The position numbers and the translations under genes are program-made. The notes below the pieces were generated by a model. That model had not been told where the DNA came from. It saw nothing but the letters and a program-made list of their open reading frames with translations, and ran no database searches. A DNA stretch of 64,000 bases from Saccharibacillus kuerlensis DSM 22868 (GTDB lineage: Bacteria > Bacillota > Bacilli > Paenibacillales > Paenibacillaceae), in assembly GCF_000378145.1 (NCBI RefSeq), contig NZ_KB899280.1, positions 124,001 to 188,000 on the forward strand, read 5' to 3'. Shown here one piece after another: positions 15,552-24,183 of the stretch (position 1 is the stretch's first letter; each line of letters begins with the position of its first letter).

Positions 15552-18008
15552 CTATTCGTCTTTTTCCTCGATCGGAGTCTTTTTGAAATCGGTCCGCTGC
15601 GGCATGTAGGGCTGCACCGGCACGTTCATCACGGAGATCGGCACTTCGAGCTGTTGGCCGATCTGAATGCCGTAAGGCGTTTCCATCTTGTTGACTTTCA
15701 GCAGGTCGTCGACACTCATGCTGTATTGTTCGGCGATGTAGCCGACCGTTTCGCCGCTGGCTACCAGATGCTGTTTGCGCAGCTTGTCGATTCGGCAGGC
15801 CGACTGCTTGAAGGTCGGCTGTTTGGAGAGCGGATCGACAAAGTCCGCCGTCAATTCATTGGCAGCCTGGTTGCTTTCCCAACTGCCGAAATGGAATGGC
15901 ACGAAGATCAGTCCGCGCTGGACGGCATCGCCGATCTTCACCGGTACTTCGATCCAGCCGCGCGGAGACGTAATGCGAATCACTTCGCCCTCGACGATGC
16001 CGTGTTCGCGGGCGTCGTCTTCATGCAGCTCCGCGTAGCCGTGCGGAGCTGCCGCCTGCAGATAAGGCGAGCGTCCTGTCTTGGTCCGCGTATGCCAATG
16101 CCAGACGAGCCGCCCGGTCGTCAGCCACATCGGGAAGTCGCCGCCGGGCTGCTCGGACGGCGGATTGTAGCGGGTAGCATGCAGGATCGCCCTTCCGTCG
16201 GCTTTCTTGTCCGCATATTCGTCATGGGTAAGCGGACGGCCTGTAAATTGATCTTTTGAATAACTCTGCGCATAATCGGCCGTGGTATGGAATTTCAGAT
16301 CTTCATACAGTCGGACCGTCCCTTCCGGACGATCATCCGTAACCGGCCAGCGCAGACCGTTATGATCTTCAAGCTTCTTGTACGTAATGCCGGTCATATC
16401 GCAGGGGCGTCCGCGCGATATTTCTTTCCATTCTTCAAAGGCCTCCTCGGGCGTAGAGTAGGAGATCAGCGGATTGCCGTCCTTATCTCTGAAGTCCATT
16501 CGCTTGGCGAAATCGAGGAGGATATCCAAGTCGGTGCGTACGCCTTCGGGCGGCTCGACGGCTTTGCGCAGCAGATTAATCGTCCGATCGGCATTCTCCA
16601 TCGTACCGGTTTTCTCCCCCCACATAGCGGCGGGGAGAATAACGTCGGCGACTTTGGATGTTTCCGTCAGGAAATGGTCCTGCATAATGACAAATACTTT
16701 CCCCAGCGCTTTTTGCGCCCGCTTGCGATTAGGCAGGGACACAAGCGGATTAGTGCCGATGTTCCAGAAAATATCGATCTGATCCTGTTCGATCATCTCG
16801 AGCTGTTCTTCAATGCCTTTCTCGGGACCGGCCGGCAGTGTCGAGACATCAACGTTCCACAGCTCCGCCATTTCTTCAAGATGCTGCGGATTCATGGGAT
16901 TGCGATGGGCCGGGTATGTACCGACGCCGCCCGCTGTCCGATTGGCCGAAGAACTCGGCTGACCGGCCATATGCAGGGGGCCGCAGCCCGGCTTGCCAAT
17001 CAGTCCGCGCACTAAGTGCATATTGTTGATCGCGACACAGGCAGCCGTCGCGTCCGCACTTTGGAAAGCGCCCTGCAGCGTTGTCGAGACGAGCGAAGGT
17101 GTTTCGGACAGAACGCGACCCGCTTCCTTCAGCGTTTCGACTGGAATGCCTGTTACTTCAGACGTACGCTCCGGCGTCCATTCTTCCAGAACATCACGCA
17201 TTTCTTCGAAGCCGATTGTATGCTTGGCGATAAAGTCTTGATCGGCTGCGCCGTTCTGCAGCACCATGTTCAGCAGCCCGTTCAAGAGAGGGACGTTAGT
17301 GCCCGGACGCAGCTGCAGATGCAGATCGGCGCCGCGCACGGTCAGCGTTTTCCGCGGATCGACAGCAATAATGTAAGGCTTGCCAGTACGCGATTTACGA
17401 TCCATGATGCGCTCATGCAGCACCGTCCCTGTTTCCGCAACATTGTGTCCGAACAGCATCAGTGTCTCGGTTTCGTCAACATCATCGTATGAAGCCGGTG
17501 TACCATCCGCTCCGAAAGACTGCAGCAGACAGAATTCGGTTGTAGCGGTGCACAGTCTGGTATTCGCGTCGAGCAGATGCGTGCCGAGTCCGGCCCGGCC
17601 GACTTTGGCGATTGTGTAATAATCTTCGAGGAAGCCCTGACCGGTCGAGTAGATGGAGATGCTGTTCGGTCCTTTGTTTGCCAAAGCTTCTTTCATTTTC
17701 GAGACGATAAGCTCCATTGCTTCGTCCCATGAAGCAGGTACCAATTCACCGTGTTCGCTGCGGATCAGCGGAGAGAGAAGGCGGTCCGGGCTGTTGTTGG
17801 CCTGCCATTGATTTTCACCCTTCGGGCCGAGTCGACCGCGGTTGATCGGGTGATTGCCGTTGCCCCGTATGCCGACGATCTTCTCGTCTTTGACGGCAAT
17901 CTCGCAGCCGCATCCGATCGAGCAGAGGTTGCATGTGCTGTACACCCATCGGTCGATCTCGCCCTGACTGTAGACATTCATATCGATTCGTTGATTTTGC
18001 CAGCTCAT
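15552..18008 (-). CDS. molybdopterin oxidoreductase (FdhA/nitrate-reductase family) with C-terminal LysM domain
   Basis: An 818-residue member of the MopB/DMSO-reductase superfamily. The 4Fe-4S site is CNLCSIGCGCE near residue 25. The presumed molybdenum-ligand cysteine lies in ANTRLCTATTEF (about 150). Molybdopterin-binding stretches such as NPLVSLPNRKRAQKALG and the C-terminal MopB beta-barrel (WLTTGRLVWHWHTRTKTG, FVPFHFG) follow. After the barrel, residues about 750-800 form a LysM module (SGETVGYIAEQYSMSVDDLL, then KVNKMETPYGIQIGQQL). No Tat signal is visible. Formate, nitrate or another substrate cannot be decided. Its start overlaps the preceding gene by four bases (ATGA), so the two are translationally coupled. 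Confidence 0.85.
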   Translation of the reverse strand: MSWQNQRIDMNVYSQGEIDRWVYSTCNLCSIGCGCEIAVKDEKIVGIRGNGNHPINRGRLGPKGENQWQANNSPDRLLSPLIRSEHGELVPASWDEAMELIVSKMKEALANKGPNSISIYSTGQGFLEDYYTIAKVGRAGLGTHLLDANTRLCTATTEFCLLQSFGADGTPASYDDVDETETLMLFGHNVAETGTVLHERIMDRKSRTGKPYIIAVDPRKTLTVRGADLHLQLRPGTNVPLLNGLLNMVLQNGAADQDFIAKHTIGFEEMRDVLEEWTPERTSEVTGIPVETLKEAGRVLSETPSLVSTTLQGAFQSADATAACVAINNMHLVRGLIGKPGCGPLHMAGQPSSSANRTAGGVGTYPAHRNPMNPQHLEEMAELWNVDVSTLPAGPEKGIEEQLEMIEQDQIDIFWNIGTNPLVSLPNRKRAQKALGKVFVIMQDHFLTETSKVADVILPAAMWGEKTGTMENADRTINLLRKAVEPPEGVRTDLDILLDFAKRMDFRDKDGNPLISYSTPEEAFEEWKEISRGRPCDMTGITYKKLEDHNGLRWPVTDDRPEGTVRLYEDLKFHTTADYAQSYSKDQFTGRPLTHDEYADKKADGRAILHATRYNPPSEQPGGDFPMWLTTGRLVWHWHTRTKTGRSPYLQAAAPHGYAELHEDDAREHGIVEGEVIRITSPRGWIEVPVKIGDAVQRGLIFVPFHFGSWESNQAANELTADFVDPLSKQPTFKQSACRIDKLRKQHLVASGETVGYIAEQYSMSVDDLLKVNKMETPYGIQIGQQLEVPISVMNVPVQPYMPQRTDFKKTPIEEKDE

Positions 18009-18436
18009 CGTACGCCTCCTGTCTGCGGGCGGTAGAGCGCAGGCACTACATATTTGCTGGACTCGTCGCCATACGTTTTCTCAATTTCGGCTGCTGCTTT
18101 TTTCAAAGTATCCTTGATGCCCGGGAAACGATTCTCAAGCTTCGCCGCTTCTTCCGAATCTTCGTGATCCATCCAGTCAACTGCACGCAGCCAAGCCCGA
18201 AACGTCGACTCGACAATTTCGTCGTTCAAGTAGACGATCGAGCAGTCTTTTTTGAATTCGGGTAGCTCGGGCTTGTCTCCTTTCAAGATCGGGAGCAGCC
18301 GTTCCAACGCTTCCTTTTCCTCCTGCAGCGACGTACGAAACAGAACGACAAGGGGATGACTCATATCCTCGGTCTCATCCAATGTCATGTCGACTTCATG
18401 GAGCACTTTGGCAAACAAGTCGTGAAGCTTGCTCAT
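18005..18436 (-). CDS. unknown 143-residue protein coupled to the molybdopterin oxidoreductase
   Basis: I do not recognise a family. The protein is acidic and mainly helical, without a signal peptide or membrane segment, and has no cysteine pattern for a cluster. AGGAGGG precedes the ATG. Its stop overlaps the oxidoreductase start as ATGA. In B. subtilis a small DUF1641 gene precedes the FdhA-like YrhE, and this gene holds the same position but lacks the DUF1641 signature I would expect. A role as assembly chaperone or small subunit is inferred from the coupling only. Confidence 0.7.
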   Translation of the reverse strand: MSKLHDLFAKVLHEVDMTLDETEDMSHPLVVLFRTSLQEEKEALERLLPILKGDKPELPEFKKDCSIVYLNDEIVESTFRAWLRAVDWMDHEDSEEAAKLENRFPGIKDTLKKAAAEIEKTYGDESSKYVVPALYRPQTGGVR

Positions 18437-18558
18437 AAGATCCCTCCTCTTAAAATTCCTTTTAATAACCTGCTCTTACAACTCTGCAATTATGCACAAG
18501 ATTACATACCCGTTAGCGCCTTTTCATTAACAAATGAAGGAATGAAGGGTAGAGAATC

Positions 18559-18599
18559 ATATATTGCTTGCATTTTGGTATACGTATGCGATATATTGC
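18559..18599 (+). promoter_or_regulatory. promoter and candidate GntR operator before the gntR-ilvD genes
   Basis: TTGCAT at 18568 and TATATT at 18592 are spaced by 18 bp. The spacer holds GTATAC at 18578-18583 inside TTGGTATACGTA, like the core of many FCD-type GntR operators. ATATATTGC occurs twice, at 18559 and 18591. The region is divergent with the oxidoreductase operon, so both could be controlled here. Confidence 0.45.
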
Positions 18600-18641
18600 G
18601 TGTAGAGAATTTGTTTATCGGTTAAATAAGGAGGTGAGTCC

Positions 18642-19307
18642 TTGCCGATTCCAAAAAATTTCGAAAAACCTGTAAGAATTACGGCTAAAGAAAGAGCATA
18701 TGCTCAAATTCAGCGCTGGATTATTGAAGGAACGCTTCAGCCAGGCGAAAAATTGCTTGAAGCGGAATTGAGCGAATCGCTGGGTGTCAGTCGCACTCCT
18801 ATTCGGGAAGCTTTGCAGTTGTTGGAAATGAGAGGCCTTGTCGCAACCTATCCTGGTCGGGAAACAAGAGTAACGATGATTGGGAAGGAAGACATTTTCA
18901 GAATGTATTCGACATTGGCTGCTCTGCATGCGCTCGCTGCGGAAGTTGCGGCTGAAGTCATTCTTCCGGAGCAAATCGAATGCTTGAAGAATCTGAATTT
19001 GGAATTTGAACAAGCCATCGGCAGCGGTCAGCCTTATCTGGCCATGGAGGTGGACGAGCGGTTCCACAATTATATTGTGGAATTGTCGGATAACCCGTAC
19101 ACGGCAAGCTTCAGCGATTCACTGCAGGTTCATATTCGGCGCTACAAGTACGTGTTTTTGCAGCAGCCGATCGCTTTGACACAGGTTTCGGCAGAGGAAC
19201 ATCTTCAAGTGATTGACGCTTTTCAAAACAGGAATGCCGCACAGGCACACGAAGCGATGAAGAGAAATTTGATTCGTCCGATGCGTGAGCTGGAAAGTCT
19301 GCTTTAA
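18642..19307 (+). CDS. GntR-family (FCD domain) transcriptional regulator
   Basis: A 221-residue regulator. The N-terminal winged helix-turn-helix is GEKLLEAELSESLGVSRTPI followed by REALQLLEMRGLV (about 30-75). The all-helical FCD ligand domain (about 90-215) contains the metal-ligand pattern with MEVDERFHNYIVELSDN and a histidine in AEEHLQVIDAFQNRN. The TTG start at 18642 is set by AAGGAGGTGAG. FCD regulators usually bind carboxylic acids. The ilvD gene begins 29 bp after its stop, so it may adjust branched-chain amino acid synthesis, or the dehydratase may serve a sugar-acid pathway. Confidence 0.9.
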   Translation: MPIPKNFEKPVRITAKERAYAQIQRWIIEGTLQPGEKLLEAELSESLGVSRTPIREALQLLEMRGLVATYPGRETRVTMIGKEDIFRMYSTLAALHALAAEVAAEVILPEQIECLKNLNLEFEQAIGSGQPYLAMEVDERFHNYIVELSDNPYTASFSDSLQVHIRRYKYVFLQQPIALTQVSAEEHLQVIDAFQNRNAAQAHEAMKRNLIRPMRELESLL

Positions 19308-19335
19308 TACTCCCAAAAGATAGGAGCAAACAACA

Positions 19336-21039
19336 ATGGATCAGACTAACGGAAACCAAAAAGACTTGAGAATTCGCAGTAAAGTAATCAGCGAGGGAGC
19401 TAATCGTGTACCGAACCGGGCAATGCTGCGTGCAGTTGGCTTTACCGACGAAGATTTCAAAAAGCCGATGATCGGTGTGGCAAGCACATGGAGCGAAGTT
19501 ACGCCTTGCAATATGCATATTAACGACCTGGCTTTCCGTGCCAAAAAGGGAGTCAAAGACAGCGGCGGTGCCCCGCTCGTGTTCAATACGATCACCGTAT
19601 CGGACGGCATATCGATGGGGCATGAAGGGATGCTGTTCTCCCTGCCGAGCCGTGAAGCGATTGCCGATTCCATTGAAATTGTTACGGGAGCGGAGCGTTT
19701 TGACGCTTTGGTTGCGGTTGGCGGATGCGATAAGAACACGCCTGCCTGCCTGATGGCGATGGGAAGACTGAATGTGCCTTCCGTTTATGTCTACGGGGGA
19801 ACCATCCAGCCGGGCCATCTGGATGGCAAAAAACTTGATATCGTCTCTGCATTTGAAGCTGTCGGTCAGTATCAGGACGGACGAATGAGCGCGGAAGAGC
19901 TGCACAAAGTCGAATGCAATGCTTGTCCGGGTCCTGGTGCATGCGGAGGGATGTACACGGCCAATACAATGGCTGCTTCCGCAGAAGCTATGGGCATGAG
20001 CCTGCCGGGTTCGTCATCGACACCTGCGATTTCTCCAGATAAAGCGGAAGAGTGCGAGAGAGCCGGCGCAGCGGTCATCAACCTGCTGGAAAAAGGAATC
20101 TATCCGCGCGACATCATGACCAAGGAAGCGTTTGAGAACGCCATTACGGTCGTTATGGCTCTCGGCGGTTCGACGAATGCATTCCTGCACTTGCTCGCTA
20201 TGGCACATTCGGTCGACGTTGATCTGACGCTGGACGACTTCGAGCGTATCCGGTTGAAAGTTCCGCATTTGGCCGATCTGAAGCCAAGCGGTGCACACGT
20301 TATGCAGGATCTGAATGATATTGGCGGCGTACCGGGTGTGATGAAGCTTCTGCTGGAGCAGGGACTGCTGCACGGCGACTGCATGACCGTAACTGGACGT
20401 ACCTTGGCAGAGAACCTGGCCGAAATGCCATCTTTGCAGGAGGGCCAGGAAGTGATTCGTCCATTCGATAACCCATTGAAGGCTAACGGCCCGCTGGTCG
20501 TTCTTAAAGGCAATTTGGCTCCGGACGGAGCGGTAGCCAAAATGTCGGGGATGAAAAAAACGCGCTTTACCGGTCCGGCCAAAGTGTTTAACAGCGAAGA
20601 TGAGGCTACCGCAGCGATCGAGCGGGACGAAATTCAAAAAGGTGACGTATTGGTTATCCGCTACTGCGGACCAAAAGGCGGGCCAGGTATGCCGGAAATG
20701 CTGTCGGTTACTGCCATGATCGTCGGCAGAGGACTGGGCGGCGAAGTGGCGCTGATGACGGACGGACGCTTCTCCGGCGGCTCGCACGGCTTTGTCGTAG
20801 GGCACGTTTCCCCAGAAGCCCAAGTGGGTGGTCCGATTGCGCTGCTGCAGACAGGCGACCTCGTAACCTTCGACAGTGAAAAACGAGAGGTTACTATGGA
20901 AGTGAGCGAAGAAGAGCTGGCATCCCGTGCACAGGCTTGGGTACAGCCGCCGCTCAAAGTCTCTTCGGGTGTACTCGCCAAGTATGCGCATCTGGTGTCC
21001 TCCGCTTCAAAAGGCGCTGTAACAGACTTGTTCGAATAA
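19336..21039 (+). CDS. ilvD: dihydroxy-acid dehydratase
   Basis: A 567-residue enzyme of the IlvD/Edd family, about the usual length. It converts 2,3-dihydroxy-isovalerate or -methylvalerate to the 2-oxo acids in valine and isoleucine synthesis. Iron-sulfur ligand cysteines appear in [17 protein letters not shown] and [16 protein letters not shown]. The C-terminal swivel domain has [15 protein letters not shown] and [11 protein letters not shown]. The pattern favours true IlvD over phosphogluconate dehydratase. A GntR regulator lies immediately upstream, which is unusual because ilvD is normally found with other ilv/leu genes. Confidence 0.93.
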   Translation: MDQTNGNQKDLRIRSKVISEGANRVPNRAMLRAVGFTDEDFKKPMIGVASTWSEVTPCNMHINDLAFRAKKGVKDSGGAPLVFNTITVSDGISMGHEGMLFSLPSREAIADSIEIVTGAERFDALVAVGGCDKNTPACLMAMGRLNVPSVYVYGGTIQPGHLDGKKLDIVSAFEAVGQYQDGRMSAEELHKVECNACPGPGACGGMYTANTMAASAEAMGMSLPGSSSTPAISPDKAEECERAGAAVINLLEKGIYPRDIMTKEAFENAITVVMALGGSTNAFLHLLAMAHSVDVDLTLDDFERIRLKVPHLADLKPSGAHVMQDLNDIGGVPGVMKLLLEQGLLHGDCMTVTGRTLAENLAEMPSLQEGQEVIRPFDNPLKANGPLVVLKGNLAPDGAVAKMSGMKKTRFTGPAKVFNSEDEATAAIERDEIQKGDVLVIRYCGPKGGPGMPEMLSVTAMIVGRGLGGEVALMTDGRFSGGSHGFVVGHVSPEAQVGGPIALLQTGDLVTFDSEKREVTMEVSEEELASRAQAWVQPPLKVSSGVLAKYAHLVSSASKGAVTDLFE

Positions 21040-21051
21040 CGATTAGGTTTC

Positions 21052-21080
21052 AAGCGTCCGCTTCGGCGGGCGCTTTTTTT
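21052..21080 (+). terminator. terminator of gntR-ilvD
   Basis: AAGCGTCCGC, loop ttcg, GCGGGCGCTTTTTTT. Confidence 0.92.
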
Positions 21081-21142
21081 AAGTCGTTTTTAGGCAAAGG
21101 AGAGGTAGAACGATGAACTAACAGGAATTAATCGATTATTGT

Positions 21143-21469
21143 TTGACTTATCCAAGTGTCTACGAAGATCATCCTTTTGATGAAGGCTGGACCGTAATGC
21201 GGCACCAAGCCAACAAAAAAATATTTGCGATGATCTATGAACGGGGTGGACATCCCAGTGTCAACTTAAAATGCGATCCGATGAGAGCCGCAGTGCTGCG
21301 GGACCTGCATGAGGATATCAGTCCGGGTTACCATATGAACAAGGAACACTGGAATACGGTCATTTTGGATGGAGTTTTGAACGCTGAAGATATTTTTGAT
21401 CTGGTACGCCACAGCTTTGAGTTGACCCGGCCCAAAATTCCGAAGAAGAAGCAGGAAGCCGACTTTTGA
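21143..21469 (+). CDS. MmcQ/YjbR family protein with a nonsense codon at its natural start
   Basis: The product belongs to the MmcQ/YjbR family of small DNA-binding-like (CyaY-fold) proteins: YPSVYEDHPFDEGWTVMRHQ, PSVNLKCDPMRAAVLR and HMNKEHWNTVILDG. A perfectly placed start exists at ATG 21113, six bases after AGGAGAGGT. In that frame the third codon is TAA (21119-21121), followed without shift by QELIDYCL and the rest. A single C-to-T change (CAA to TAA) would explain it. The TTG at 21143 could restart translation but lacks a ribosome site and loses the first helix. The gene may be inactive, leaky, or a sequencing error may be present. Confidence 0.75.
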   Translation: MTYPSVYEDHPFDEGWTVMRHQANKKIFAMIYERGGHPSVNLKCDPMRAAVLRDLHEDISPGYHMNKEHWNTVILDGVLNAEDIFDLVRHSFELTRPKIPKKKQEADF

Positions 21470-21601
21470 AGAGACAGCGATTCAATTCTCTGCAAAATCG
21501 GTTCATGGGAAGTAGGATTGCCTTTAGGTAGGATTATCATTAGACAGAGACAAAATAAGATGTAGAGAGCACAACCAATATGGAGGGAGGGTAAAATCAA
21601 G

Positions 21602-21742
21602 ATGAAAAAAATGTGGAGTTTGCTGCTGGCATCCATGCTTCTGCTTGCTGTAACCGGATGCGGTGGAGCGGAAGAAAATGGAGATGACGGGGCCGAAAAT
21701 CAAGAGCAGCATCAAAATCACGAAGAGGATGGAGACGATTAA
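21602..21742 (+). CDS. small acidic lipoprotein, 46 residues
   Basis: A short frame with a very strong ribosome site (GGAGGGAGGG). The product starts MKKMWSLLLASMLLLAVTGC, a typical lipoprotein signal with lipobox AVTGC. The mature part is only about 27 residues, nearly all acidic, glutamine, asparagine, histidine and glycine (GGAEENGDDGAENQEQ...). It would be anchored outside the membrane. The histidine- and acid-rich tail could bind cations, which is speculation. It is followed directly by a terminator. It was probably overlooked in many genomes because of its length. Confidence 0.75.
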   Translation: MKKMWSLLLASMLLLAVTGCGGAEENGDDGAENQEQHQNHEEDGDD

Positions 21743-21775
21743 TACCTCCAATAGTGCCTCGAATTTCGTCACAAC

Positions 21776-21812
21776 AAAAGAGAGCAGCCGTCAATCGGCT
21801 GCTCTCTTTTTT
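21776..21812. terminator. bidirectional terminator
   Basis: AAAAGAGAGCAGCCG, loop tcaat, CGGCTGCTCTCTTTTTT. It serves the small lipoprotein and the convergent exporter gene. Confidence 0.92.
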
Positions 21813-21824
21813 GATTAACGGTTA

Positions 21825-23323
21825 TTAACTGTTCACCGGCTTGGACGCACCGCTGTTTACGACGATGCTTTCTTCGCTATCGCCACGTTTTACTTTTTTA
21901 ATGAAAAATGACAGCAGCAGTCCGATTATGCCGATGCCGACAATGACCAAGTAAGCGTCATTAATGCCGCTGATCATCGCCTGCGTGGCTAATCCTTGTT
22001 GACCAAGGTTCTGAACGGCACCGCTCTCAACCAATTCCTGAGCATGTACAGCAGAGCGATTCGTCATGATCGTGACAAGCAGTGAAGTACCGATAGCGCC
22101 GGCTACTTGACGGATCGTGTTGGTGACCGCAGTACCGTGTGTATTGAGGCGCTGCGGCAGCTGATTGAGACCTGCGGTCTGAATCGGCATCAGCAGAAGG
22201 GCCATCCCGATCCGGCGACCGGTCGACATCAGCACCAGATACGTGTAGTCAGTCGTATCCGTCAAATTGATAAAGCCCAGTGTCGTAATGATCGTAATGA
22301 TCATACCCAGTATAGCGAGCCATTTGGCACCGAAACGGTCAAACAGCTTGCCGGTAACCGGCATCAACAGCCCCATGATCAAGGCTCCCGGCAGCAGCAG
22401 CAGACCCGATTCGATCGCGCTGTAGTTCCGGGCATTTTGCAGATACAGCGGCAGCAGCATCATATCGGCATACATAATCATCGTGACCGCGATGCTGATT
22501 ACTGTCGTCAGGGAGAACATACTAAACTTGAATACACGCAGGTCGAGCAGAGGTTCCTTAGATGCCAGCTGTTTCCAGCTGAACAGAATCAGAGAAATAA
22601 GGCCGACTGTAATTGTAAGAAGTACCTCGGCACTCGACCAGCCCAAGCTGCCGGCGCGGCTGAAGCCGTACAGCAGCGCACCGAAACCAATCGTGGATAA
22701 GATTACGCTGAGAACATCGACTTTGACCATGACCCGATCGCCGACATTTCGCAGAAAAATGAAGCCCAGTACAATAACGAGAAGAGCCAGCGGAATCATC
22801 ACATAGAACATGGTTTCCCAGCTGTAGTTTTCAAGGGTATATCCGGTCAGTGTGGGTCCAATTGCCGGAGCAAAATAATGGCGAGTCCGACAAGTCCCAT
22901 TGCACCGCCTCTTTTTTCAGGAGGAAACAGTGACAGAATGACATTCATCAGAAGCGGCATAATAATGCCTGCGCCGGCTGCCTGAATCAGACGCCCGGTG
23001 AGAAGCATCGGGAAATCCCCGGCCAGGGCCGAGACAATCGTACCGCCGAGAAATACGATCATGGCGGTCTGGAACAATTCTCGGGTTGTAAAACGCTGCA
23101 TCAGATAAGCGGTGATCGGAATAAGTACGCCGTTAACGAGCAGATATCCCGTTGTGAGCCATTGGGCGGTAGCGGCGGTAATATCGAAATCTTTCATCAA
23201 TTCCGGTGTAGCGACACTCATAATCGTTTGGTTCAGTGTGGCCAAGAAAGCTCCGATAATCATAATAAACATAATGGGGCCTTTTTTGATCGATCCGGCC
23301 TGCGCCGGTATACTGCTGCTCAA
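21825..23323 (-). pseudogene. EmrB/QacA-type DHA2 MFS exporter, split by a frameshift
   Basis: Two frames together form one 14-helix exporter of about 499 residues. The 5' part (22847-23323) runs from ATLNQTIMSVATPELMKDF to MGLVGLAII and then ends early. The 3' part (21825-22811) resumes at MFYVMIPLALLVIVLG. Adding one T to the T-run at plus positions 22872-22875 restores FAPAIGPTLTGY, the conserved motif C, and joins the halves without loss. The original TTG start at 23323 follows GGAAAGG. A TetR gene is divergent. Either the gene is inactivated, expressed by slippage at the T-run, or the base is a sequencing error. Confidence 0.85.
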
Positions 23324-23367
23324 AATGTTTCATCCTTTCCCATTTCAACTGGACTTAATTTACATAG

Positions 23368-23383
23368 TGTTGGATAATCAACA
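23368..23383. promoter_or_regulatory. candidate TetR operator (TGTTG-N6-CAACA)
   Basis: An inverted repeat with five-base arms lies 45 bp before the exporter start in the divergent spacer with the TetR gene. TetR-family sites typically have this form. Confidence 0.45.
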
Positions 23384-23547
23384 AGACATAAATAAGATTA
23401 TAAGTAAAAATAGACAAGGAACAAGCGACAATAATCGGAAAAACGTCAATTAGTTTGCAGTCGGTTAGAAAAGTGTTGTTTAAAATTTGAATAATATACA
23501 CATAAACAAAAACTGTTGAGTATCGAAGAAAGAAAGGAAGCGTTATT

Positions 23548-24117
23548 ATGGCGGAAAACGAAAAAAAGCGGATTGATCCGAGGGTGCTGCGTACACGTCA
23601 AATGCTCAAGGAGGCTTTGATTGAACTGCTTGAAGAGATGGATGTGGAGAAAATTACGGTTAATCGAATTGCCGAACGCGCGACGATCAACCGTGTAACC
23701 TTTTACCTGCACTACAAGGATATTCAGGATATGCTGGAGAAAATGGCGGATGAGATGGCGGAAAACGTCAATCGTGTCATGATGCGTACCATTGAACAGC
23801 ATAAGTCCGGCGATCGGGAAACGCTGCTGCTCGGGCTGCTTGAACATATCGCTGCCAACGCCAAGTTTTACAAAGTGGTACTCGGTTCAAGACGTATTCC
23901 GGTATTCCACGAGCGGCTGCGCAGTGTCTTCGTCGATAAAATCAAATTGGGCATCGAAGAGATCGAAGAGCATAATCCGGATATCCAAAGCGATGTTGCC
24001 GTATGGTTCGGGTCTGCTGCGCTGATCGGAACCATATCGGCTTGGCTGCGCAATGATATGCCGTATACAGCGCCGTTTATGGCCAGACAGTTCGCTCTAC
24101 TGTTTAAGCAGCGGTGA
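23548..24117 (+). CDS. TetR-family transcriptional regulator
   Basis: A 189-residue regulator. Residues about 12-60 form the TetR DNA-binding domain (RTRQMLKEALIELLEEMDVE, then ITVNRIAERATINRVTFYLH with YKDIQDML). The C-terminal domain resembles the TetR_C type found in regulators of Bacillus drug exporters (FYKVVLGSRRIPVFHERLRS, PFMARQFALLF). AAAGGAAG precedes the ATG. It is divergent from the frameshifted DHA2 exporter and is the likely repressor of that gene. Confidence 0.88.
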   Translation: MAENEKKRIDPRVLRTRQMLKEALIELLEEMDVEKITVNRIAERATINRVTFYLHYKDIQDMLEKMADEMAENVNRVMMRTIEQHKSGDRETLLLGLLEHIAANAKFYKVVLGSRRIPVFHERLRSVFVDKIKLGIEEIEEHNPDIQSDVAVWFGSAALIGTISAWLRNDMPYTAPFMARQFALLFKQR

Positions 24118-24183
24118 GCAACTCCCTCACAGCTGGCTGGAGCCATTCCGATGTACAGAAGCATGCTGCCAGGCAGAACCGTT

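Noticed and set aside
20014-20991. 325-residue minus-strand frame
   Set aside because: Antisense to ilvD, with no recognisable motif.
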